A stretch of 32,209 bases of DNA from Megamonas sp. UBA1796. Its GTDB lineage: Bacteria > Bacillota > Negativicutes > Selenomonadales > Selenomonadaceae. Positions 1-5,448 of the stretch are shown here, piece after piece (position 1 is the first letter of the stretch; every line of letters starts with the position of its first letter). The notes beneath the pieces were generated by a model. It worked only from the letters and a program-made list of their open reading frames with translations, ran no database searches and was not told the origin of the DNA. The stretch is from positions 1 to 32,209 of the forward strand of contig DCFU01000032.1 of assembly GCA_002319795.1 (NCBI GenBank), given 5' to 3'. Both the position numbers and the translations under genes were made by a program.

Positions 1-2
1 CT

Positions 3-365
3 TATGCTTTGGGATGGGACGGGGTATTGGAGGCGTTGGTGTTTGCGATGGTCCTGGATTATATCTCTGGGGTATTGGCGGCGTATATCAATCCAGATAT
101 GGCACTCAATAGTCAGCGGGGATTTCGGGGCATTTGCAAGAAGGTCATGATTTTGCTTTTGGTATCGCTGGCACATTTCATTGACCAGGCGCTGGGACAG
201 GCCATCGTACATAGCGTGGTCATATGGTTTTTCTTAGGGAATGAGGGTCTTTCTATTATAGAAAACGCTGCGAAAGCCGGTATTCCGATTCCTGGGAAAT
301 TAAAGGATACGCTGGAACAGTTATCCAGCGAGAAAATGAAAGGAGGTGAGAACTGTGGAAAGTAA
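3..365 (+). CDS. Phage holin (toxin-secretion/phage-lysis holin family), 5' end outside window
   Basis: This is a small membrane protein that would make holes in the cytoplasmic membrane during phage lysis. The frame is open to the left edge, so the true start is upstream and only about the last 120 residues are seen. The hallmarks of the phi-LC3/Cph1-type holin family (pfam05105) are visible: a first hydrophobic segment containing DYISGVLAA, the conserved patch LNSQRGFRGICKK, a long hydrophobic stretch ending in WFFLGNEGLSIIENA, and a GIPIPGKLKD tail. Its 3' end overlaps the start of the next gene by 11 bases, as expected for a lysis cassette. The family call rests on motif recognition. Confidence 0.85.
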   Translation, partial: YALGWDGVLEALVFAMVLDYISGVLAAYINPDMALNSQRGFRGICKKVMILLLVSLAHFIDQALGQAIVHSVVIWFFLGNEGLSIIENAAKAGIPIPGKLKDTLEQLSSEKMKGGENCGK

Positions 366-732
366 ATATTTTGCAGAGAATGAATTGTCCTGCCATTGCT
401 GTGGCGGGCTTCCGGCGCGTGGAATGGATCCGAATTTGCTTGCGATGCTGGACGATATTCGTGAGGCGGTCGGCGGTCCGGTAGAACTTTCGTGTGCGTA
501 CCGGTGCCCAGCACATAATGCCGAGGTTGGTGGTGTGCTGCATAGCCAGCATGTTTTAGGTAAGGCGGCTGATATCCTGGTATCGGATGACATGACAGTC
601 GATGCGTTGGCTCAGATTGTAATCAATTGTGGTGCTGATGGGGTTGGTCGGTACTATGACAGTGGCTTTGTTCATGCCGATGTCCGGGCTGGCCGCATCG
701 GTTCGGACATCGAATGGAATGATCAGGAATGA
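355..732 (+). CDS. Phage M15-type peptidase (D-Ala-D-Ala carboxypeptidase/endolysin-like)
   Basis: A predicted zinc peptidase of 125 residues, related to M15A/M15_3 enzymes, that would cut the stem peptide of peptidoglycan at the end of phage growth. Metal ligands can be placed: His66 and Asp73 in SQHVLGKAADI, and His107 in FVHADVR. The N-terminus has two CxxC-like cysteines in LSCHCCGG, common in this phage family. I chose GTG at 355 because AGGAGG at 341-346 lies eight bases upstream. An in-frame GTG at 348 would overlap that site. There is no signal peptide, so release depends on the overlapping holin gene. Confidence 0.83.
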   Translation: MESKYFAENELSCHCCGGLPARGMDPNLLAMLDDIREAVGGPVELSCAYRCPAHNAEVGGVLHSQHVLGKAADILVSDDMTVDALAQIVINCGADGVGRYYDSGFVHADVRAGRIGSDIEWNDQE

Positions 733-744
733 GAGGTGTAGAAA

Positions 745-1245
745 ATGACAGCAGTAAAAGTAGGTTTTGTCGGTGGGGATGGTTGGCTGGATAAGGCAAT
801 AGAAGCTATATCCGGCAGTCAGTATGCAGATATATCCCACGCGTTTATTTTTTTGTTTGACTCAATCGTCGAAGCGGAGGGAGTGAAGCAATACAGTGAC
901 CCGTATCCCGGTGTCTGGTTGCATCCCGCAGATAAGTATGACGGTGACACACATACGAAGATTGTAGAGATCGATGTACCGGACTTAGCTGCAGCACAGT
1001 CCAAAGCGCGTGAACTCATTGGCACGCTGTACGGCTATACGGATTGCATCGTCACGGCCACCAAGTTTTTGACGGGCCATAATGTTTTTGGCGGCGGGAA
1101 AAACACTATGCACTGCAGTGAGACGGTAACACGCATCCTGCGTGCGAGTGGGCTGTGTATATGTCCAGGGCTGCAGGCAGATGAGGTCAGCCCGGTACTC
1201 TTGTATGAGGACCTCATGAAGTACCGCGGCGGCGTGATCGTATGA
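745..1245 (+). CDS. Permuted papain-fold (YiiX/NlpC-P60-like) cysteine peptidase
   Basis: A 166-residue protein whose layout matches circularly permuted papain-fold enzymes of the YiiX/NlpC-P60-like group. The histidine comes first (His32 in ISHAFIFL, followed by acidic residues 43-45) and the nucleophile comes late (Cys124 in the tripeptide C-S-E within HCSETVTRILR). This order is reversed relative to ordinary NlpC/P60 enzymes. Members hydrolyse peptide or amide bonds in cell wall or lipid-linked substrates; the substrate here cannot be read. It lies 12 bases after the M15 peptidase gene behind a GAGAGGTG ribosome site, so it is probably part of the same lysis transcript. Confidence 0.7.
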   Translation: MTAVKVGFVGGDGWLDKAIEAISGSQYADISHAFIFLFDSIVEAEGVKQYSDPYPGVWLHPADKYDGDTHTKIVEIDVPDLAAAQSKARELIGTLYGYTDCIVTATKFLTGHNVFGGGKNTMHCSETVTRILRASGLCICPGLQADEVSPVLLYEDLMKYRGGVIV

Positions 1246-1346
1246 TTCGGCGCCTGATAGGCTGGGTGATATTTCGGGTTGGAGGAGCTGCGGGCAAATG
1301 CCTGGCAGCGTTTTTGATACATAAAACGATAAAGGAGAAATGTAAA

Positions 1347-1616
1347 ATGTTAAAAGTAAACAACGGAAATGGGCAGCAGGTAAGCTTTTGGGGTGCGTTA
1401 GGGCAAATCGCGCTGGCAGGCGTTGCTAGTTGGGGGATGTCTAAGATGGCGGATCCGGATAATACCGGATGGGCGTCCTACCGTAACCAGATGCTTGGTA
1501 ATATGGCGGGTACAGCTATGACGTTTGCCATGCAGCAGATGCAAGCAGTTCAGCAGGCAGCAGCGCAACCGGAACAGCAGACAGCGGCTCCGGAGCAGAC
1601 AACAGCACAGCAGTAA
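1347..1616 (+). CDS. Small Q/A-rich phage protein of unknown function
   Basis: An 89-residue protein that I do not recognise. It has one moderately hydrophobic stretch (FWGALGQIALAGVASWGM) and a low-complexity C-terminus made almost only of Q, A, P, E and T. An in-frame ATG at 1242 overlaps the previous stop (ATGA) and would add 35 residues with a hydrophobic, basic character. I prefer ATG 1347 because AAAGGAG at 1331-1337 precedes it at normal spacing. If the upstream start is used, the product becomes a 124-residue protein with an added membrane segment. It is the last gene of the lysis module, directly before a strong terminator. Confidence 0.6.
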   Translation: MLKVNNGNGQQVSFWGALGQIALAGVASWGMSKMADPDNTGWASYRNQMLGNMAGTAMTFAMQQMQAVQQAAAQPEQQTAAPEQTTAQQ

Positions 1617-1624
1617 GATTGTTG

Positions 1625-1665
1625 GCCCCGGTGAGGATTTAATCGTCCTTACCGGGGCTTTTTTT
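1625..1665 (+). terminator. Rho-independent terminator of the phage lysis module
   Basis: A GC-rich 14-pair stem (GCCCCGGTGAGGAT with GTCCTTACCGGGGC, allowing G-U pairs) and a six-base loop are followed by seven T. It sits nine bases after the last lysis gene. Confidence 0.9.
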
Positions 1666-1690
1666 GTTTGAAAATTATTTATAAAAGTTA

Positions 1691-1719
1691 TTGGCAAAGT
1701 GCGAAATTCACACTATGCT
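1691..1719 (+). promoter_or_regulatory. Promoter with operator-like palindrome in the spacer (copy 1)
   Basis: TTGGCA (1691-1696), a 17-base spacer and TATGCT (1714-1719). The spacer carries AGTGCGAAATTCACACT (1698-1714), an imperfect 17-base palindrome that aligns base for base with the perfect one in copy 2 near 2222. The downstream leader (about 1726-1756) is nearly identical to that of copy 2. A repressor bound there would block RNA polymerase; the repressor is not identified. Confidence 0.6.
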
Positions 1720-1763
1720 TAAATCAAGATAAAGGTTTGGAAATACGAAAGGGAGCAGTTAAA

Positions 1764-2015
1764 ATGAGAAATGATAAGTATCAGAGGGCAATTAACACTT
1801 ACAATGGATTTAAAGGGAACCAGTCCTTACAGGCAGTATGGGAGCAAATACCAGACAGCCTCAAATAATCTCTGTCAGGTAAGCAGCTTGGCGAAGTAAT
1901 GAGCATTATTAATAAAGCTTATTAAGCAGGGAAAGCGTCTACTGGAGCAGAAAAGCTCGATGAAGATGCTGTTTATGTTGATGGTAAAGGCATTATTGAG
2001 TTGACAAAAAATTAG
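1764..2015 (+). pseudogene. Small phage-type gene broken by two in-frame stop codons
   Basis: From ATG 1764 (GGGAG at 1751-1755 upstream) the frame reads 34 residues to TAA 1866. It then continues in the same frame as sensible protein (LSGKQLGEVMSIINKAY) to TAA 1923, and again (GKASTGAEKLDEDAVYVDGKG) to TAG 2013. One original protein of about 83 residues is the simplest reading. Both internal stops could come from a single C-to-T change of CAA. The first 34 codons could still be translated as a short peptide. I do not recognise the function. Its control region is a near-copy of the one in front of the gene at 2288. Confidence 0.6.
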
Positions 2016-2029
2016 TGATGTATTATTAT
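2001..2029 (+). promoter_or_regulatory. Promoter for a candidate small RNA
   Basis: TTGACA (2001-2006), a 17-base spacer and TATTAT (2024-2029, running on as TATAAT at 2027-2032). The -35 box overlaps the last codons of the broken gene. No open frame with a ribosome site follows before the terminator at 2150-2193. Confidence 0.5.
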
Positions 2030-2035
2030 AATCTT

Positions 2036-2195
2036 GTCAGTAGGTCATTTGCCAGCGGATGGCTTACCGGTGCAACGCGGCTGGATGTATAAAAAGCGTT
2101 GCCACGGATTGAAATATTTATGTCATCTTTACGCTATTAGGTGACGCATAAAAATGGGATTGTATCTTTGACGAGATGCAGTCCCCATTTTTATA
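2036..2195 (+). ncRNA. Candidate structured small RNA, unknown class
   Basis: About 160 bases lie between a promoter-like site and a terminator and hold no credible gene. The middle contains a stem of 2067-2078 with 2096-2107 (core GCAACGC with GCGTTGC, closed by CCG/CGG with two mismatches). A small GCCA/TGGC hairpin precedes it near 2051-2063, and a weaker TATG-TCA/TGA-CATA pairing follows near 2119-2150. I could not match it to a known RNA family. It may instead be an untranslated remnant of a decayed gene. Confidence 0.4.
2150..2193 (+). terminator. Rho-independent terminator
   Basis: AAAAATGGG followed by ATTGTATC pairs with GATGCAGTCCCCATTTTT around a short loop, with one bulge and some G-U pairs, and ends in a T tract. 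It would end the candidate small RNA and shield the next promoter. Confidence 0.7.
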
Positions 2196-2214
2196 TTTAA
2201 ATTTCAAAAAGTCA

Positions 2215-2243
2215 TTGACGTAGTACGAAGTTCGTACTATAAT
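2215..2243 (+). promoter_or_regulatory. Strong promoter with perfect operator palindrome in the spacer (copy 2)
   Basis: TTGACG (2215-2220), exactly 17 bases, and TATAAT (2238-2243). The spacer is filled by the perfect palindrome AGTACGAAGTTCGTACT (2222-2238), a classic repressor-operator arrangement. The leader after it (about 2250-2280) repeats the leader of copy 1. It does not fit the Gram-positive LexA box I know, so a phage or XRE-type repressor is more likely. Confidence 0.75.
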
Positions 2244-2287
2244 ATAATTAAGATAAAGGTTTGGAAATACGAAAGGGAGCGGCTAAA

Positions 2288-2689
2288 ATGACACTCGCAG
2301 AAATGAAAGAATTAGTATTAAGAATACAAACAAATGAAGAAAATAATTATAATACAATTGGCATTAGATTTGAAAACAAAAGCCGTGAAATAGGGGAAGA
2401 ATGCGAATGGAGCAAAAACAACGCAGACCGGGAAGACGAAAGAGATTTCCCGGAATATGGTACCGCTGAATACGACGAAATGGGCGTAATGGACGGAACA
2501 TCTGCCTGGTACATCAGCGAAGTTATCGCCACCGTTAGCAAACAAAAAGACCAAATGCAGGACGCTCAAAGATTTTATTGCGCCGACGACCATTGCTACA
2601 TTATCGCAGGATATCATGGTAACCAAGATGGATGCGACGAAGGCGAAGTTGTGATACAAGAAGCAAAAGTGATTGCTACAATATTTTGA
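2288..2689 (+). CDS. Acidic phage-type protein of unknown function
   Basis: A 133-residue, strongly acidic protein that I do not recognise. The first 20 residues look helical (TLAEMKELVLRIQTNEEN). The centre is rich in E and D, and there are two cysteines in the C-terminal third (FYCADDHCYI). There is no signal peptide or membrane segment, so it should be cytoplasmic. ATG 2288 is chosen because it follows GGGAG at 2275-2279 and matches the position of the start in the duplicated cassette at 1764. It is transcribed from the operator-controlled promoter just upstream. Small acidic proteins in prophage accessory regions sometimes act as DNA mimics or inhibitors, but nothing here proves that. Confidence 0.65.
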   Translation: MTLAEMKELVLRIQTNEENNYNTIGIRFENKSREIGEECEWSKNNADREDERDFPEYGTAEYDEMGVMDGTSAWYISEVIATVSKQKDQMQDAQRFYCADDHCYIIAGYHGNQDGCDEGEVVIQEAKVIATIF

Positions 2690-2716
2690 TAGTGGTAGAC
2701 CAGATGAGGCTATAAT
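2686..2716 (+). promoter_or_regulatory. Possible promoter for the zinc-ribbon/AP2 gene cluster
   Basis: TTGATA (2686-2691), a 19-base spacer and TATAAT (2711-2716). The spacing is longer than ideal. It is the only good -10 between the acidic gene and ATG 2764. Confidence 0.4.
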
Positions 2717-2763
2717 GTAATGATGAATACAAGAGGAAAATCAAGCAGTAAAGGAAACAAATT

Positions 2764-3492
2764 ATGAAAGTAAAAAAAGATTTAACAGGCTGGAAACAGC
2801 CATCAGGTTTTTTGACGGTCATCAACGATGACGGTGGTGATACGGTACTCTGTCGTTGTGTATGCGGTAATGAAAAATGGTTGTCACGGGCTAATGTTAG
2901 GAATGAGCATACAAAAAGTTGTGGATGCTTAAAATCAAAGAATAGTCCTCGGACGATACTATGTGCCATGTGTGGAAAGCCATTTCATCCTACATCATCC
3001 AGAAGCCTATATTGTCCAGACTGTCGTAAAAAAGTAATTTATCATAATCATAAAGCGGCTGTTGATGTCAATGGGACAATCAAAACTAAAGATAGTGTAA
3101 GATACAAAGTAAAATTAATTAACACCGATAATCCGTTAACGGGTATACGCCCCAGTGGGAAAAAATATATGGTAAATTTTATGATTGGTGACCGGCCTAT
3201 ATATCTTGGGTTATATGGCACAATTACTGAAGCTCAAAAAATTGTAAAAGAGTATTATCGGCTTAAATTGGACTATTATGATGACGGACTTATCCTAAAA
3301 CATAACAATGCGAAAGATATCACAGGAAAACGGCATAAATATATTGTTCCTATCGTACCTATAAGCATAAGTGATAATGATAATGTAACGTGGCTATGTT
3401 TCTGCCTCAATTGCCGAAAATTTTTCTCAATTGCGGAAAGGGATATATTCTCACAGGAATCATGCGATGAATGCAAAGGAGCGTTACAATAA
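2764..3492 (+). CDS. Zinc-ribbon and AP2-like DNA-binding phage protein
   Basis: A 242-residue protein assembled from parts common in phage DNA-binding proteins. Residues about 1-60 form the cysteine-rich module (LTGW..., CRCVCGNEKW, SCGCL) often found next to AP2 or HNH domains. A zinc ribbon follows (CAMCGKPF...YCPDC). An AP2/ERF-like stretch comes next (LTGIRPSGKKYMVNFMIGDR, then a helix with EAQKIVKEYYRL). A last cysteine pair set closes the protein (CLNCRKFF...CDEC). No HNH catalytic motif is visible, so it looks like a DNA-binding protein rather than a nuclease. Start: ATG 2764 after AAAGGA. The gene at 4245 shares the first and AP2 modules, which suggests duplication. Its 3' end overlaps the next gene by 26 bases. 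Confidence 0.65.
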   Translation: MKVKKDLTGWKQPSGFLTVINDDGGDTVLCRCVCGNEKWLSRANVRNEHTKSCGCLKSKNSPRTILCAMCGKPFHPTSSRSLYCPDCRKKVIYHNHKAAVDVNGTIKTKDSVRYKVKLINTDNPLTGIRPSGKKYMVNFMIGDRPIYLGLYGTITEAQKIVKEYYRLKLDYYDDGLILKHNNAKDITGKRHKYIVPIVPISISDNDNVTWLCFCLNCRKFFSIAERDIFSQESCDECKGALQ

Positions 3493-4042
3493 CGTGAACC
3501 GGTTATCTCAAAAAACATGCGTGGTATGTGGAGCTGCTTTCATGGGTGGTTCCACTGCCCGCTTTTGTCCAACATGTCGTGAAGCACGTAAAAAAGAACA
3601 GGACAGGAAACGCACCAAAGGAGTCCGAGCAAGAGCACGCAAAATTGGCTCTACTGATATATGTCAATGTTGCGGCACAGAATATGTGGTCCGTGGTGGC
3701 GCGCAGAAATATTGCCCTGGATGCCAGCAAAAAATGCTTGCGAAATGGCGGCAGGAATCATACCATCGCTTGCGTAGTGATCCTGCAAAGCTTAAGAAAG
3801 CAATAGCAAGATCTAGAGCATGGGCTTTATCACATCCACATCGTATGCAAGAGATTTTACGTGCATCTTATGACCGCACTCAGACTAAGCGAGTGGCTCG
3901 CCGAAGGCTCAGGGGTTTTAAGATGCGTCCGTTAGGACGTATAGAGATATGCCCTGCATGCGGCAAAGAATTTGTAGTTGATGAGCGCAATCGGCGGTAC
4001 TGTCGCGATTGCCGCCCACCAAGAAAGCGAGGCCGGGAATGA
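3467..4042 (+). CDS. Basic protein with three tandem zinc ribbons
   Basis: A 191-residue, very basic protein carrying three copies of the same CxxC-CxxC zinc ribbon: CVVCGAAF...FCPTC near the N-terminus, CQCCGTEY...YCPGC about 45 residues later, and CPACGKEF...YCRDC close to the C-terminus. A long R/K-rich helical linker separates copies two and three. Nucleic-acid binding is the likely role; I cannot name a family. The start is unclear. ATG 3467 has AGGA eight bases upstream, while GTG 3494 follows AAAGGAG at longer spacing, just after the previous stop. The stop overlaps the next start (ATGA at 4039-4042), so the two genes are translationally coupled. Confidence 0.6.
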   Translation: MNAKERYNNVNRLSQKTCVVCGAAFMGGSTARFCPTCREARKKEQDRKRTKGVRARARKIGSTDICQCCGTEYVVRGGAQKYCPGCQQKMLAKWRQESYHRLRSDPAKLKKAIARSRAWALSHPHRMQEILRASYDRTQTKRVARRRLRGFKMRPLGRIEICPACGKEFVVDERNRRYCRDCRPPRKRGRE

Positions 4043-4215
4043 CAACTATTAAGGATGCCCGCAAGAAAGCTGGTCTTACACAGCAAGCTATGAGCGATAT
4101 CATGGACATACCAATCAGAACAATTAAAGATTGGGATCGTGGTGCACATGCTCCGGCCCCGTGGGTTGAGAAGCTGGTGATAGAAAAACTTGAAGGTATT
4201 GGAAAAAATAAATAA
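4039..4215 (+). CDS. Small Cro/XRE-type helix-turn-helix protein
   Basis: A 58-residue, single-domain helix-turn-helix protein. ARKKAGLTQQAMSDIMDIP is the classic first part of the XRE fold, and RTIKDWDRGAHAPAPWV is the recognition helix plus the turn typical of small phage regulators of this type. ATG 4039 overlaps the preceding TGA. It could be the repressor or Cro-like partner for the operator palindromes at 1698 and 2222, but that link is only inferred from being in the same island. No partner toxin gene is visible next to it. Confidence 0.75.
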   Translation: MTTIKDARKKAGLTQQAMSDIMDIPIRTIKDWDRGAHAPAPWVEKLVIEKLEGIGKNK

Positions 4216-4244
4216 TACAATACAGAAAGACAGGGTATATGTCT

Positions 4245-4703
4245 ATGCCAAAACTTGATTTAACCGACAAAATATTCACCCGGCTCACAGCGAGGGAACC
4301 AGTTGGTAGGGACAAGCATGGCGGCGTCCTTTGGCGCTGTGAGTGCGAATGTGGAAATAGCATCGTTGTGAGCGCTGTCAGGCTGCAGTCAGAAAATGTT
4401 AAGAGCTGCGGATGTCTTAAAAGGGAAGAAGCTGCCCGTAAGCAAAAACTTGCGACGGCTGCGGTCATTCGAGACGGTACCAGTAAAAATATACTTAGCC
4501 ATGTAGTTGCGTCTAATACAGGCGTGCGTGGGGTATACTATAATAAAAAAAGTCGCAAATATGAAGCATCACTACGACTTCGTGGTAAGTATGTTTTGCG
4601 GCAGAATTTTGATACATTAAGTGAAGCTGTTGATGTAAGAAAAAAGGCCGAAGACAAATATCTTCAGCCTTTGGCTGAGAAGTGGTTAGTTAAATTTCTA
4701 TAG
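4245..4703 (+). CDS. AP2-domain phage protein
   Basis: A 152-residue protein with two modules. The N-terminal one is a cysteine-rich element (LTDKIFTRLTA, CECECGN, SCGCL) and the C-terminal one a clear AP2/ERF-like DNA-binding domain (NTGVRGVYYNKKSRKYEAS, RGKYVLRQNFDTLSEAV). AP2 domains in bacteria usually belong to phage homing endonucleases or integrase-like proteins. The HNH nuclease part is missing here, so a stand-alone DNA-binding role or a decayed homing element is likely. ATG 4245 is preferred because AGGG at 4232-4235 is nine bases away; the in-frame ATG 4239 is too close. The gene ends just before a strong terminator. Confidence 0.7.
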   Translation: MPKLDLTDKIFTRLTAREPVGRDKHGGVLWRCECECGNSIVVSAVRLQSENVKSCGCLKREEAARKQKLATAAVIRDGTSKNILSHVVASNTGVRGVYYNKKSRKYEASLRLRGKYVLRQNFDTLSEAVDVRKKAEDKYLQPLAEKWLVKFL

Positions 4704-4731
4704 ACATATTTTAATGGTTTGATTTAAAGAT

Positions 4732-4781
4732 AAATACCCCACATCTTTAGTTACATATTGCTAAAGATGTGGGGTATTTTT
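4732..4781 (+). terminator. Strong terminator after the AP2 gene, possibly bidirectional
   Basis: A perfect 19-pair stem (left arm 4732-4750, right arm 4761-4779) encloses a ten-base loop, followed by Ts. The minus-strand copy has a weaker T tract but could also stop transcription arriving from the cystatin-like gene. Confidence 0.9.
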
Positions 4782-4847
4782 ATGCTATTTTCTTGGAATA
4801 TGATTGAATCGTTTACCTGGTTAATAAATAATCAATCCATTGATCCT

Positions 4848-5141
4848 TTACCACAAAACGATTGGGGAGATATCCATAAGTTTAGGTGGCGATCCAGCAG
4901 GGGAGACCTGAATGTGAATTTTGGCCAATCCCTCAGATGGATTTTTAACCACTGGTGTAGCTTTCGCTACAAATATATAATTTGTTCCATTTATGACTTG
5001 AGTTGCTACTATAATGGGGTCGTATTTAACTCCTAAATGGTTCTGGAGAGCTTCTTCAAACACCTTTTTATGTTCAGCAGAAACGGGGGTTTCTATATGC
5101 CATCCTCCAGGCATACCAGTTAATAAAGTGTCTTTAGACAT
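4848..5141 (-). CDS. Bacterial stefin-like cystatin (cysteine protease inhibitor)
   Basis: A 97-residue protein with the plan of a type 1 cystatin (stefin). Near the N-terminus is MPGGW, where the glycine pair (G12-G13) corresponds to the inhibitory trunk. A helix follows (VSAEHKKVFEEALQNHL), then the first-loop signature Q48-V-I-N-G52 within TQVINGTNYIFVAKA, close to the QVVAGTNY of animal stefins. Family members plug the active site of papain-type peptidases. No signal peptide is seen, so a cytoplasmic location is expected. ATG at 5141 is chosen for the AAAGGAGG site just upstream. It runs against its neighbours as a single-gene unit, which suits a laterally acquired cargo gene. Confidence 0.8.
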   Translation of the reverse strand: MSKDTLLTGMPGGWHIETPVSAEHKKVFEEALQNHLGVKYDPIIVATQVINGTNYIFVAKATPVVKNPSEGLAKIHIQVSPAGSPPKLMDISPIVLW

Positions 5142-5215
5142 AGATATAGCCTCCTTTAGATTGAATAGCATTTATTCTGATATCAGATGCCTATAATGAA
5201 GAAATCTTCGTATTC

Positions 5216-5221
5216 ATTATA
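5216..5221 (-). promoter_or_regulatory. Probable -10 box for the cystatin-like gene
   Basis: On the minus strand TATAAT lies 75 bases before the start codon. The sequence 17 bases further upstream (TAGTTA) is only a weak -35. Confidence 0.4.
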
Positions 5222-5305
5222 ACACTTTCGTTAAAATGTAACTACTAAAATAATATTTAAAATAATTTGTTTTTTATACTGAAGGTAGACAATGAGGAGA
5301 CTATT

Positions 5306-5347
5306 ATGGGGATAGTGTGTAGGGATGTATCAAAGAGCTTTGAGTAA
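5306..5347 (+). other. 13-codon open frame with ribosome site (leader peptide or gene remnant)
   Basis: ATG 5306 follows GAGGAG at good spacing and encodes MGIVCRDVSKSFE, then a stop. The end resembles the first residues of ABC transporter ATPases (DVSKSF), so it may be the stump of a deleted gene. A hairpin with a T tract starts seven bases after the stop. Confidence 0.3.
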
Positions 5348-5354
5348 AGGCGAG

Positions 5355-5380
5355 AATGATTTAGGCTTTAATCATTTTTT
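5355..5380 (+). terminator. AT-rich hairpin terminator or attenuator
   Basis: AATGATT (5355-5361) pairs with AATCATT (5370-5376), followed by a T tract. It lies between the 13-codon frame and the promoter of the beta-helix gene. Together with that frame it fills the roughly 300-base gap between the divergent cystatin and beta-helix genes. Confidence 0.5.
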
Positions 5381-5386
5381 AATCTT

Positions 5387-5414
5387 TTTACAAGATACAC
5401 TTAATGCATATAAA
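5387..5414 (+). promoter_or_regulatory. Promoter for the secreted beta-helix protein
   Basis: TTTACA (5387-5392), a 16-base spacer and TATAAA (5409-5414), 34 bases before the start codon at 5449. Confidence 0.55.
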
Positions 5415-5448
5415 TTATAATAATCTAATCATACAAGGAGGGTTTAAT

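Noticed and set aside
1764..2015. Programmed stop-codon read-through in the small phage gene
   Set aside because: Two separate TAA codons without any recoding signal are better explained by decay.
4758..5036. Plus-strand frame opposite the cystatin-like gene
   Set aside because: It starts inside the terminator hairpin, has no ribosome site and is antisense to a gene with clear family motifs.
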